Positions 1 to 7,005 are shown, counted from the first letter of the stretch. The stretch is DNA of 17,386 bases from an uncultured Oscillospiraceae bacterium (GCA_900549055.1 URNB01000034.1:1-17386); one strand, 5' to 3'. Notes: generated by a model not told the origin, from the sequence alone. Program-made: numbers and translations.

Positions 1-681
1 GCTGCCGCCGTGGGCAAAGAATTACTTATTCCTTACCCGCGCGCGGTTTTTTTAACATTGGCGGAGCTTGGAAAAACAGCCGAATTTTGGCGCGCCGTTC
101 TGCTCACAATGTTAAGAATCACGGCAGGATATGTTTCGGGGCTTATTATCGGCTCGGTATGCGCGGTATTATCGGCTCGATTTCGCGTTTTCAGAGATAT
201 TTTCGCGCCCATTCTGCACCTTATACGCGCAGTTCCCGTAGCTTCCTTTATAATTTTAGCGCTCGTATGGATAAAAAGTGCGTATTTGTCCGTTTTCATA
301 TCGTTTTTAATGGTTTTACCCATGATATGGTCAAATGTTGAAAACGGAATACGTAATCTCGATAACGGCTATGCCGAAATGGGCAGAGTCTTCGGACTTT
401 CCCCGCTTAAAATTCTTTTTAAGATCAAGCTGCCGCTGATAATGCCTTCCTTTACGGCCGCGGCGGTGAACGCGCTGGGCTTTGCGTGGAAATCGGGTGT
501 TGCGGCGGAGGTCATCTGCCGACCCGTAAATTCCATAGGCAGACTGCTGCAGGACGCAAAGCTGTATCTTGAAACGCCGCGCGTTTTCGCGCTTACGGCG
601 GTGGTGGCGGCGCTGTCATTGCTTATTGAACTTATAATTAAACGGCTGGCACGGAGGTATTTGAATGATAAAAATACATGA
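1..681 (+). CDS. ABC transporter permease, SsuC/TauC-like (5' end outside window)
   Basis: Inner-membrane permease of a binding-protein-dependent importer of the BPD_transp_1 class that handles sulfonates, nitrate, taurine or thiamine precursors. The reading frame is open from base 1, and the GTG at 10 has no ribosome binding site and falls where the family still has its first membrane segment, so I treat the gene as 5'-partial. About 226 residues are visible. They hold several hydrophobic helices and the EAA-type cytoplasmic loop that contacts the ATPase (roughly EMGRVFGLSPLKILFKIKLP, residues 118-140), followed by the conserved PSFTAAAVNALGFAWKSGVAAE stretch. The 3' end overlaps the ATPase gene by 17 bases, indicating translational coupling. 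The substrate cannot be read from the sequence; the periplasmic-type binding protein that would help is presumably upstream of the window. Confidence 0.88.
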   Translation, partial: AAAVGKELLIPYPRAVFLTLAELGKTAEFWRAVLLTMLRITAGYVSGLIIGSVCAVLSARFRVFRDIFAPILHLIRAVPVASFIILALVWIKSAYLSVFISFLMVLPMIWSNVENGIRNLDNGYAEMGRVFGLSPLKILFKIKLPLIMPSFTAAAVNALGFAWKSGVAAEVICRPVNSIGRLLQDAKLYLETPRVFALTAVVAALSLLIELIIKRLARRYLNDKNT

Positions 682-1222
682 TCTTTCGTTTGCCTACGGT
701 GAAAAGCAGATTTTCGGCGGCTTCTCTCTCGAAATTCCCGACGGCGCGCGAAGCTGCATTTTCGGCGGAAGCGGGTGCGGGAAAACAACCCTTTTGCGGC
801 TGATAACGGGACTTGAAGAGCCTGCGGACGGCAGCATTGAAACGGGCGGCGTGCGCTTTTCCGCCGTTTTTCAGGAGGACAGGCTGCTGCCCTTTAAAAC
901 CGTGCTTGAAAATATAACCCTTATCGGCGCGGAAAAAGAAACCGCGCTTTATATGCTGGCGCAGCTGGGAATAGCGGAAGCTGCGGATAAATACCCGTCG
1001 GAGCTGTCTGGCGGAATGCGCCGCCGCGCCGCAATAGCCCGCGCGCTTTCAGCCAAATACGGCTGCCTTATATTGGATGAGCCGTTTGCGGGGCTTGATA
1101 AAGAAAATATCGAAAAAGCCGCAGCCCTCATATCCGAAAGCGTCGGGGAAAGAACCCTTATAGCGGTTACTCATTCAGAGCGCGAAGCAGAGCTGCTCGG
1201 CGCAGAAATAATCATGCTGTAA
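665..1222 (+). CDS. ABC transporter ATP-binding protein, SsuB/TauB-like, short
   Basis: Cytoplasmic ATPase that powers the permease encoded just upstream. All catalytic elements are present: Walker A GGSGCGKT (residues 34-41), a Q-loop glutamine at 70 (VFQED), signature LSGGM (114-118), Walker B CLILDE (134-139) and the switch histidine H170 (VTHSE). The protein is 185 residues, against about 240-270 for usual SsuB/TauB members; it stops shortly after the H-loop and so lacks the C-terminal extension of the family. Short versions of this kind are common in Clostridia, and the stop is not obviously caused by a frameshift. The ATG at 665 follows an ACGGAGG-like site inside the permease gene. No clear terminator follows. 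Confidence 0.92.
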   Translation: MIKIHDLSFAYGEKQIFGGFSLEIPDGARSCIFGGSGCGKTTLLRLITGLEEPADGSIETGGVRFSAVFQEDRLLPFKTVLENITLIGAEKETALYMLAQLGIAEAADKYPSELSGGMRRRAAIARALSAKYGCLILDEPFAGLDKENIEKAAALISESVGERTLIAVTHSEREAELLGAEIIML

Positions 1223-1299
1223 TCAACCCGCTCCGAATATGGTTTGGGTATGCAATTTTGCCTATGCCCGACAGACGCAGCCGTAAATCCTTGAGCGAG

Positions 1300-1734
1300 C
1301 TATATCACAGTCTTTTCACTTACATTAACGGTTTTTACAATTCTGTCAGACCTCATTGACACAATAACGGTCTTCCTCCTGACCAAAAGGAGGCTGTTAA
1401 CGCCCGTTTGGTTATATTTTTCGTCAACTATAAGCCAACCGAGCCCCCGACCCTCGCCCAAACTGCCAAATTGAATTTACTCCTTGTATACCCGAGCGGC
1501 TTTTTGTTCTTTTCGTTAAAGACCTCTTCAATGGCTTTAACGTATATTTTTTCAATAATATAACCGAGTAAGATCATTCCGTTGCAGGAATATTGCTGAT
1601 GGGTTCCCGGCTTAAAAAGCATCGGACATAAACACCCTTTCCTGCCCATCCTTGCTTACTAGAACGGCGTAGGAATCGAAGTCCTTTTCTTTAATCATTT
1701 TATCAATTAACTTTTCGGTACTGTTCAAGTTCAT
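1300..1734 (-). pseudogene. Decayed beta-lactamase/esterase-family serine hydrolase
   Basis: Three fragments in order on the minus strand read as parts of one class C beta-lactamase-like (Pfam Beta-lactamase) protein. Fragment 1 (1734-1612) starts with ATG and reads MNLNSTEKLIDKMIKEKDFD...YAVLVSKDGQERVFMSDA before a TAA. Fragment 2 (about 1610-1467, other frame) reads FKPGTHQQYSCNGMILLGYI, then IEK...EEVFNEKNKKPLGYTRSKFN, the usual PGxxxxYSNxxxxLLGxIIE region with YSN changed to YSC. Fragment 3 (about 1458-1300, back in the first frame) reads GEGRGLGWLIVDEKYNQTG and then SLLLVRRKTVIVSMRSDR, matching the C-terminal GxGW...HTG...L-V region. The part carrying the catalytic SxxK is missing between fragments 1 and 2, and another segment is missing between 2 and 3. 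About 137 codons remain of a protein normally above 300, so it cannot be functional. Confidence 0.75.
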
Positions 1735-1762
1735 CTTAAAATCCGCCCCCAATTACGGTCTT

Positions 1763-2521
1763 TCAGCATATTCTCGGCGCGGCGTTTCTGCCGCCGTCTA
1801 TCATAATGTTTTCACCGTTTATAAATTGACCTTTATCAGATGCTATAAACAGAATAAGGTCCCTTATTTCCTGCGGCTCGGCAGCTCTGCCGACAAGAGT
1901 GTGCATATCAGCCATAGCCTTCCTTGTAAGCACTGGCCCCGGGGATACACACACGCAGCGCACACCGTATTTTGAACCGTATTGCGCCAGCGACTTTGTC
2001 AGACCGAACATAGCCCCGCTTTTGGCGGTCGGGTAATCCACTCCTCTGCCGTCGCCCTCCATACCTGTAATGGAGCCGATATTAACTATAAGTCCGCTTT
2101 TCTGCTCTCTCATCTGCTTCATAACGGCGTGGTCAAAATAAAACTGTCCCTTAAGGTTAACATCAAGTCCCCAATCGTAAACCTCAATGGGAATATCGGG
2201 AAATTCAAGTTCGGGGGCGACCTTAAGCATACGCACAGCCGTTCCGCCCGCGAAGTTGCACATTACATCAATACTGCCGAACATCTCTACGGCCTTATCC
2301 CGTGCGGCGCATACCTGCTTGTAATCACGCACATCACAAGAAACGCCTATCGCTTTTCCGTTACCTTTAAGATTAATTTCTTCGGCTTTTTCCGAAAGTG
2401 CCGTTTCATTTACGTCGCACATTATAATGTTGCCGCCAAGCTCCGCCCAGTTTTGCGAGAATAAAAGCCCAATACCGGACGCGGCGCCGGTTGCTATTGC
2501 CGTTTTACCCTTGAAATTCAT
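1763..2521 (-). CDS. SDR-family NAD(P)-dependent oxidoreductase
   Basis: Classical short-chain dehydrogenase/reductase of 252 residues, the usual family length. Visible motifs are the dinucleotide-binding TGAASGIG (11-18), an aspartate at the end of the second strand (D36, which favours NAD over NADP), NFAG (89-92, a variant of NNAG), and the catalytic set N122, S150, Y163 and K167 (YPTAK). The C-terminal INGENIMIDGGR is the typical SDR ending. The ATG at 2521 sits 9 bases behind an AAGGAG site. It is the last gene of an operon with the quinone-oxidoreductase-like gene (23-base gap) and the dehydroquinate-dehydratase-like gene, opposite an AraC regulator. It probably oxidises or reduces a polyol or cyclic alcohol intermediate of that pathway; the substrate is not predictable from the sequence. 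Confidence 0.93.
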   Translation of the reverse strand: MNFKGKTAIATGAASGIGLLFSQNWAELGGNIIMCDVNETALSEKAEEINLKGNGKAIGVSCDVRDYKQVCAARDKAVEMFGSIDVMCNFAGGTAVRMLKVAPELEFPDIPIEVYDWGLDVNLKGQFYFDHAVMKQMREQKSGLIVNIGSITGMEGDGRGVDYPTAKSGAMFGLTKSLAQYGSKYGVRCVCVSPGPVLTRKAMADMHTLVGRAAEPQEIRDLILFIASDKGQFINGENIMIDGGRNAAPRIC

Positions 2522-2544
2522 AATTTACCGCTCCTTATAAACAT

Positions 2545-3531
2545 TTACCGATTAACGGTTAAAACCACTTTACCCACATTTTCGCCGCGGTAAAGTATGT
2601 CGTGTGCCGCCTCTGCTTCGGTTATAGGCATTACCTTGTATATGGTGGGTCTTACTTCTCCCGCCGATACTTTAGGCCACACATCGCGCACAAGGTCAGC
2701 AAGAATTTCCGCTTTGACGGCGGGAGTTCTTGACCGCAGGGTACTGCCGACTATTCTTACGTTTCTTACATATATGTTTTTAAGGTCTATTTCGGTTTTC
2801 TGCCCTGCAAGAGCCGCTATCATAATCCAGCGCGCGCCGTGGGTGAGGTAATGTATGCACTTGCCCATTATCTCGCCGCCGAGGCAGTCTATTGCAACGT
2901 CAACGCCGTGACCGTTTTCAAGCTCTTCTTTAAGCACCGCGGCAATGTCCTCTTTGGTAGTAACCACAACACGGTCGGCATTTAAGTGCTTAATATTATT
3001 TGCAATTTCTTCTGTTAATACAGTTGTTATAACCCTTACGCCGAAAGCCTTTGCCATGGGTATTATAACGCTGGCAAGACCGCTCGCTCCAGCGTTCATC
3101 AAAAGGGTGTTCCCTGCCTTAATTTTGCCCTCAATAAACAGGTTTAAATATGCCGTGGCGAACGCCTCGGGCATTGCCGCCGCCTCTACCATAGTGCAGT
3201 TTTCGGGTACGGGCATAAGCATATCGTACTTAACGTTTGCGTATTCGGCGTAACCGCCGCCGCCTAACAGCGCGCAAACCTTATCCCCTATTTTCCAGTT
3301 GGATTTTTCCTTTGCGCCGTCGGCTATTTCAACTATTGTACCGGCTATTTCAAGTCCCATCCAGTCGGGGCAGCCGGGAGGGGGCGGATAATCTCCCTCG
3401 CGCTGCATTAGGTCTGCACGGTTGAGCGCCGCCGCCTCAATTTTAATAAGGCAGTCGTCCTCGCCCAAAATCGAGTCGGGCACATTATCCCATCTTAATG
3501 ACCTGTCGTCATTTATAAGTATTGCTTTCAT
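2545..3531 (-). CDS. Zinc-independent MDR oxidoreductase, PIG3/quinone-reductase type
   Basis: Medium-chain dehydrogenase/reductase of 328 residues, resembling the TP53I3 (PIG3)/NADPH:quinone oxidoreductase branch. The N-terminal GroES-like domain shows ALNRADLMQREGDYPPPPG followed by LEIAG; the zinc-ligand cysteines and histidine of alcohol dehydrogenases are absent. The central Rossmann fold has NAGASGLASVIIPMAKAFG, and the C-terminus has the family ending GENVGKVVL. I start at the ATG at 3531, not the in-frame TTG at 3546, because AAGGGG lies at the right distance before 3531 and lies downstream of the TTG. The upstream gene ends 16 bases before this ATG. The protein would use NAD(P)H to reduce an enone or quinone, or act in reverse on a pathway intermediate; the partner genes suggest a shared pathway. 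Confidence 0.9.
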   Translation of the reverse strand: MKAILINDDRSLRWDNVPDSILGEDDCLIKIEAAALNRADLMQREGDYPPPPGCPDWMGLEIAGTIVEIADGAKEKSNWKIGDKVCALLGGGGYAEYANVKYDMLMPVPENCTMVEAAAMPEAFATAYLNLFIEGKIKAGNTLLMNAGASGLASVIIPMAKAFGVRVITTVLTEEIANNIKHLNADRVVVTTKEDIAAVLKEELENGHGVDVAIDCLGGEIMGKCIHYLTHGARWIMIAALAGQKTEIDLKNIYVRNVRIVGSTLRSRTPAVKAEILADLVRDVWPKVSAGEVRPTIYKVMPITEAEAAHDILYRGENVGKVVLTVNR

Positions 3532-3547
3532 TGTTTTCCCCTTCAAA

Positions 3548-4303
3548 TCAGTCCATATTATCTCTTATTGCTTTTACCTTTTTCAAAAGCGGCTGCAGCG
3601 GTGTGGCAAAATTATCATATTCGCAAACGCACAGGTACATACAGCAGCCGAGTTCACCGCCTATTCTCCTTAGTATTTTACATTCTCCACCCGAAAGAAA
3701 AAGGAACGGTATAGATAATTTTTCTTTAAGCAGATTTATAATTCTTAAATTTTCAAGCTGCTGCATATTCTCGGCGCCTACCACTATTTTTGAAATATCG
3801 GCGCCGCGGCTTTGGTGTGAAAGCGCGATTTTAAGCACCTCGTCAGCCGGGGTGAATTTTTGAATATGGGTTGACATAAGCACTTCGGCACCGCGTTTAT
3901 GCAGCTTATCAATCAAATTTCTTTGCTTTTTTACGGCGGTTTCGTTATAGGTCATTTCACCCGGCTGCTTATCAAAATAATCGCCCATCATATCGCAGAG
4001 CTCCGCGCCGCAGTCCGCCAATTCCAGCAATTCCTCGGCTAACTGTTCATCGCTCTTACCTTCGTTTTTTGCATATCGGTAATTTGTCACATATGTAGGC
4101 TTATCCTCCGCACAGGCAAAAATTTCTTTATAAACCTCGGCGTTTCTGTACTCGCCGTTCATCTGCTCAAACTGTATTCCGAATGCCTCGGCACCCTGCG
4201 GAATCGATTTTCTCATAAGCTCCTTTATTCTGTCTGAGTTATCTCCCTGCACCATGCAGGTAAGAACGGCAGAATCATTGTTAAAAAAGCTTTTCTTATT
4301 CAT
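3548..4303 (-). CDS. Type I 3-dehydroquinate dehydratase-like (class I aldolase fold) protein
   Basis: About 251 residues aligning along their whole length with AroD-type dehydroquinate dehydratases. The Schiff-base lysine is at K172 (GADISKIVVGA), the general-base histidine at H146 (MSTHIQKF), and there are counterparts of the substrate-binding arginines R76 (YRYAKNEG) and R212/R213, plus Q237 near the end. Judged against E. coli AroD from memory, the glutamate and arginine of its EWR motif are replaced (GIQFEQ, 42-47), the glutamate of DLE becomes methionine (CDMM, 103-106) and the loop serine is not kept. The substrate may therefore differ from dehydroquinate. Start choice: an upstream in-frame TTG at 4360 is part of the -35 box, so it cannot be the start; ATG at 4303 follows GGGG by 6 bases, and 4309 and 4315 are alternatives. 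First gene of a three-gene operon. Confidence 0.78.
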   Translation of the reverse strand: MNKKSFFNNDSAVLTCMVQGDNSDRIKELMRKSIPQGAEAFGIQFEQMNGEYRNAEVYKEIFACAEDKPTYVTNYRYAKNEGKSDEQLAEELLELADCGAELCDMMGDYFDKQPGEMTYNETAVKKQRNLIDKLHKRGAEVLMSTHIQKFTPADEVLKIALSHQSRGADISKIVVGAENMQQLENLRIINLLKEKLSIPFLFLSGGECKILRRIGGELGCCMYLCVCEYDNFATPLQPLLKKVKAIRDNMD

Positions 4304-4331
4304 CAGCATCCCCATTAAACCTTTTTTCTTT

Positions 4332-4360
4332 ATTATAGCTTTGCAAGTTTGCCTATTCAA
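4332..4360 (-). promoter_or_regulatory. Sigma-A-type promoter of the dehydratase-QOR-SDR operon
   Basis: On the minus strand TTGAAT (4360-4355) is followed by exactly 17 bases and then a perfect TATAAT (4337-4332). Transcription would start near 4325, about 20 bases before the proposed ATG at 4303. The match is close to consensus and lies back to back with the araC promoter. Confidence 0.75.
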
Positions 4361-4398
4361 TGTGTAAAACGATAATACTTTAATATTTTTGATACTTT

Positions 4399-4441
4399 TT
4401 ATAAATATTTCTGTTGCGTTTTTTATAAAAAATATTTATAA
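4399..4441. repeat. 12-bp perfect inverted repeat in the divergent promoter region
   Basis: TTATAAATATTT (4399-4410) is repeated in inverted orientation as AAATATTTATAA (4430-4441) with 19 bases between. The right arm covers most of the araC -10 box and the -35 box lies in the spacer, so a protein bound here would block araC transcription. The arms are AT-only, which raises the risk of chance, but a perfect 12-base match at this place is a reasonable operator candidate for the AraC protein itself. Confidence 0.45.
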
Positions 4442-4442
4442 T
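4414..4442 (+). promoter_or_regulatory. Sigma-A-type promoter of the araC-family gene
   Basis: TTGCGT (4414-4419), 17-base spacer, then a perfect TATAAT (4437-4442). Transcription would start near 4449, leaving a short leader with an ACGGAGA ribosome binding site before the ATG at 4472. Confidence 0.75.
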
Positions 4443-4471
4443 GGTTATAAATACGAAACGGAGATTATCGT

Positions 4472-5230
4472 ATGAACGAGCTTAACAGTATTACAGTCAC
4501 CGAAATCAAAGAAATGTTTACCGTTATGTCACCGCATGGAAAAACTGTCGAAATAACCGACAGAAAATATTTTGGTCTTTCTTTTTGTATTGACGGGCAG
4601 ATTACATATACAATTGACGGAAAAAAAGTCGTATCCGATAAAAACAAAGCCGTTATTTTACCCAAAGGCAGGAGTTACTCTCTGCACAGAGATAAAACCG
4701 GGAGTTTCCCCGTCATAAATTTTGATTGCCTTAACTTCCCGTGCAACGATATACTTTCATTTACGGTGCTTAACCCCGCGGCGTATATAAAGGACTATGA
4801 AAAAATGAAGACTCTGTCCCTTTTCAGCGGGAACAGAGCTGAAATAATGAGTATTTTTTACGGTATTCTTCACCGTATATTGCTTGATAACACCTCCGTA
4901 AGCAGACTTGCCCCGGCAATAAGCCTTATTGAAAAAGAGTTCAGCAACCCCAAGCTCACAAATTCGGACTTAGCCCGCGAATGCAGCATAAGCGAAATAT
5001 ATTTCAGAAAAATATTTACCGAGGAATATAAACTTTCACCGAAGCAATACCTGATAGAAGTACGGATCAACAAGGCAAAACAGCTTTTAACCGACGGTTT
5101 TCTGAAAATAAACGCTGTCGCCGCACAGTGCGGATTTACCAACCAATATCATTTTTCCCGCATATTTAAGGAAAAAACCGGATTTACACCGACAGAATAC
5201 TCAAGACGTAATAAAATTCAACAAATATAA
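4472..5230 (+). CDS. AraC-family transcriptional regulator
   Basis: Cytoplasmic DNA-binding regulator of 252 residues. The N-terminal half is a cupin-like sensing domain (about 10-130; FCIDGQITYTIDGKKVVSDK and VILPKGRSYSLHRD are typical beta-barrel strands). The C-terminal 100 residues hold the double helix-turn-helix: LTNSDLARECSISEIYFRKI is the first, INAVAAQCGFTNQYHFSRIF the second, followed by the family ending KEKTGFTPTEYSRR. An ACGGAGA site precedes the ATG by about 7 bases. It is divergent from the dehydratase-QOR-SDR operon, the standard arrangement for an AraC activator of a neighbouring catabolic operon, and the inverted repeat between them is a candidate site for autoregulation. 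The ligand is unknown. Confidence 0.93.
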   Translation: MNELNSITVTEIKEMFTVMSPHGKTVEITDRKYFGLSFCIDGQITYTIDGKKVVSDKNKAVILPKGRSYSLHRDKTGSFPVINFDCLNFPCNDILSFTVLNPAAYIKDYEKMKTLSLFSGNRAEIMSIFYGILHRILLDNTSVSRLAPAISLIEKEFSNPKLTNSDLARECSISEIYFRKIFTEEYKLSPKQYLIEVRINKAKQLLTDGFLKINAVAAQCGFTNQYHFSRIFKEKTGFTPTEYSRRNKIQQI

Positions 5231-5327
5231 GTAGTATCAGTTATAATTACGCAAAAAAACACGCCACCGGTGTAAAGCAGAGCTTTACGCTTATCGGCTC
5301 ATTCGTGACACACAGGGAGGAACAACG
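5231..5327 (+). other. Intergenic segment with 7-bp hairpin and weak promoter
   Basis: A perfect TATAAT (5242-5247) just after the araC stop has no good -35 partner (the hexamer 17 bases upstream is CAACAA). A perfect hairpin GTAAAGC-AGA-GCTTTAC (5272-5288) follows but has no T-run, so it is not a convincing terminator. A strong GGGAGG ribosome binding site (about 5315-5320) serves the lipoprotein gene at 5328. Confidence 0.35.
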
Positions 5328-5783
5328 ATGAAAAAAATTACAATTGCGCTTATATCCGTTATAATATGCTGCGTACTTGTATCATGCGGCGAAAAAGGGA
5401 CGACGGATACTTCGGGCGGTGATATTGCCGGACAGGATTGGCGCACAACGGGAATCGTGAGCGATTACGGCAGTATTACGCGCGGCGGCGTAAAAACCGA
5501 TATTCTGATATGCGTTCACAAAAAGGACGCGGCTTTTTATTATGATTCCCCGTCTCAAATGCTTTTCGGTTCGGCGGAATATCCGATTACCGTAAACGAT
5601 CCGTTTAAGGCATACAGGAGCACGGATTTTTCGGATCTCAACGATGACGGGAACAGCGACGTCCGCATGACCTTTGAAATCGGCGGAGACATTACGGTGT
5701 TTGCATGGCTTTGGGACGATAAGAACGATACATTCGTCTTCTCCGAAGCGCTGTCGGATTCGGGCACGGCGGAGAAACAGTGA
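5328..5783 (+). CDS. Putative lipoprotein, unknown function
   Basis: Secreted, membrane-anchored lipoprotein of 151 residues. MKKITIALISVIICCVLVSC is a signal peptide with lipobox LVSC (17-20), so the mature protein starts at lipidated Cys20, followed by a polar linker (GEKGTTDTSGGD). The mature part is predicted soluble. A segment DLNDDGNSDVRMTFEIGGD resembles calcium-binding D-x-N-D-D-G-x-x-D loops found in VCBS/FG-GAP and dockerin-like repeats, here as a single copy. The start is set by the strong GGGAGG site 8 or so bases upstream. It is co-oriented with, and 10 bases upstream of, a second lipoprotein gene and probably in the same operon. I do not recognise a characterised family. Confidence 0.82.
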   Translation: MKKITIALISVIICCVLVSCGEKGTTDTSGGDIAGQDWRTTGIVSDYGSITRGGVKTDILICVHKKDAAFYYDSPSQMLFGSAEYPITVNDPFKAYRSTDFSDLNDDGNSDVRMTFEIGGDITVFAWLWDDKNDTFVFSEALSDSGTAEKQ

Positions 5784-5793
5784 GGCAGCGCTT

Positions 5794-6705
5794 ATGAAAA
5801 AATACATCAGAACGCTTTCCCTGCTGCTAACAACCGTACTCACGATTTCTCTTGCAGGCTGCGGAAGCAGCGACGCCGACGGCGGCAAAGACCGCAAAGG
5901 CCTTATGGCAACGGAAGAGCTGTCCGGAGTATGGACTGACGAATCCGGCAATATTCTGCGACTCGACACGGTCGAAAATACTTATACCTACCGCACCCGG
6001 TACGGCAGAATAGGCAGCGGCATGCTCACCGCCGCAGAGGACGGTGAAAACGCGCCGCAGCTTGAATTTGGCGATTTTCTGTATAATTTTGAAGTGTCAG
6101 ACGGCGGCTTCACACTCCGTTCGCAGGGCAGCGGCGGCAGTGAAAGTCTTGACGGCGCGCGCTTTACCCCGGGCGGAGAAATACCGGACATCCCGCTCGA
6201 GAAGCTCAACGGAATGTGGCAGAACTGCGAAGGGGAAACACCGGTAATAGATACCTCCCGCATGCAATATATAGCCTGCTCAAAGGAAGCCATGAGCAGC
6301 GGCACTGTGGTCGATAAGCAGGACGGTAAGGGCGTATACCTTTTTTTGAACGGCTTTGCTTACCCGAGGCTCGATGTCGGCGGCCGCAGCCTTGAGCTTT
6401 TTTTCACCGCCGGCGACACCCAAAGTCCCGACGGCAGCTTCAGCGGCGTATTTTATAAGGACGGGAAGGCGGACGAATACGCCGACCTCGACAAAAAGGA
6501 CTTTGTTTCCCAAGACGGTCATATGTGGTATTTTGACGGCGTGCAATATTACGCCCTGCCCGAGGGGTACACCGTAAAGGACGACGGCTTTGCCTATGAC
6601 GAAAACGGAAATATGTTTGCCGCAGGCAAAAAAACAGCGCCCTACAATCCCGCAGACGATTGGGGAGAAGGCTGGGCGGAAAATTGGGAAGAGAAAAAAG
6701 GATGA
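5794..6705 (+). CDS. Putative lipoprotein with internal duplication
   Basis: Lipoprotein of 303 residues, signal peptide MKKYIRTLSLLLTTVLTISL, lipobox LAGC and lipidated Cys23. Translation starts at ATG 5794; the same frame is open further upstream, but that part lies inside the previous gene and lacks a signal peptide. The mature protein holds two related domains of about 85 residues: ELSGVWTDESGNILRLDT... and KLNGMWQNCEGETPVIDT..., which stay alignable through EFGDFLYNFEV versus FLNGFAYPRLDV to the ends ARFTPGG and GVFYKDG. A tryptophan- and acid-rich tail follows (MWYFDGVQYYALPEGY, DDWGEGWAENW). Such GVW/GMW domains occur in extracellular proteins of Clostridia, function unknown. The gene overlaps the next start by 4 bases (ATGA). 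Confidence 0.85.
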   Translation: MKKYIRTLSLLLTTVLTISLAGCGSSDADGGKDRKGLMATEELSGVWTDESGNILRLDTVENTYTYRTRYGRIGSGMLTAAEDGENAPQLEFGDFLYNFEVSDGGFTLRSQGSGGSESLDGARFTPGGEIPDIPLEKLNGMWQNCEGETPVIDTSRMQYIACSKEAMSSGTVVDKQDGKGVYLFLNGFAYPRLDVGGRSLELFFTAGDTQSPDGSFSGVFYKDGKADEYADLDKKDFVSQDGHMWYFDGVQYYALPEGYTVKDDGFAYDENGNMFAAGKKTAPYNPADDWGEGWAENWEEKKG

Positions 6706-7005
6706 ATAGCAAAAGCGTACATCAGGCAGAAAAGCTTACCGACGCAGAGCTTTCAAAAAAGCCCGGGCGATATCAGTTTATCGAAGCGCCGCTCTCTTTT
6801 TGTGATCGTATTAGTCATTGCAGGCATCACAGCCTTAATATCCCGTAATATTGCGGCAGCGGGAATACTTATTTTCGCAGGCATACCGCAGAATTTCGAC
6901 ATGAGCGATATAGACGGCATGAGAAAATACTATGTTTCCTCTCTTGAACGCATGGGCAGCCTGCTTGATATTATCGAAAAGAACCCGTCCTTTTTCGGGG
7001 ACTGA
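6702..7005 (+). pseudogene. Small single-pass membrane protein gene with a frameshift
   Basis: The ATG at 6702 overlaps the lipoprotein stop (ATGA) and gives MNSKSVHQAEKLTDAELSKK then PGRYQFIEAP, which then runs out of sense. Near 6790-6800 the frame shifted by one continues as RRSLFVIVLVIAGITALISR (a membrane segment) followed by GIPQNFDMSDIDGMRKYYVS and a stop at 7005. The GTG at 6802 that would open the second half has no ribosome binding site, so a single-base (or two-base) indel is the simplest reading. Intact, it would be about 100 residues with a cytosolic N-terminus, one membrane span and a charged outer part. It could be a real inactivating mutation, an assembly error or, less likely, programmed frameshifting; I see no strong slippery site. 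Family unknown. Its 3' end overlaps gerB's end by 35 bases. Confidence 0.6.

Noticed and set aside
4304..4360. N-terminal extension of the dehydratase-like protein starting at TTG 4360
   Set aside because: The TTG is part of a TTGAAT -35 box with a perfect TATAAT 17 bases further on, so it would not be transcribed from that promoter; GGGG plus ATG at 4303 is a better start.
5272..5288. Perfect hairpin after araC as an intrinsic terminator
   Set aside because: No run of T follows, so it does not meet the basic requirement; mentioned only as an intergenic hairpin.
5382..5969. 195-codon open frame on the minus strand across the two lipoprotein genes
   Set aside because: It is antisense to two genes with clear signal peptides and lipoboxes, is arginine- and serine-rich without family features, and has no ribosome binding site.
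6802..7005. Independent small gene starting at GTG 6802
   Set aside because: No ribosome binding site precedes it, and its frame continues sensibly upstream to join the 6702 gene; a frameshift explains it better.
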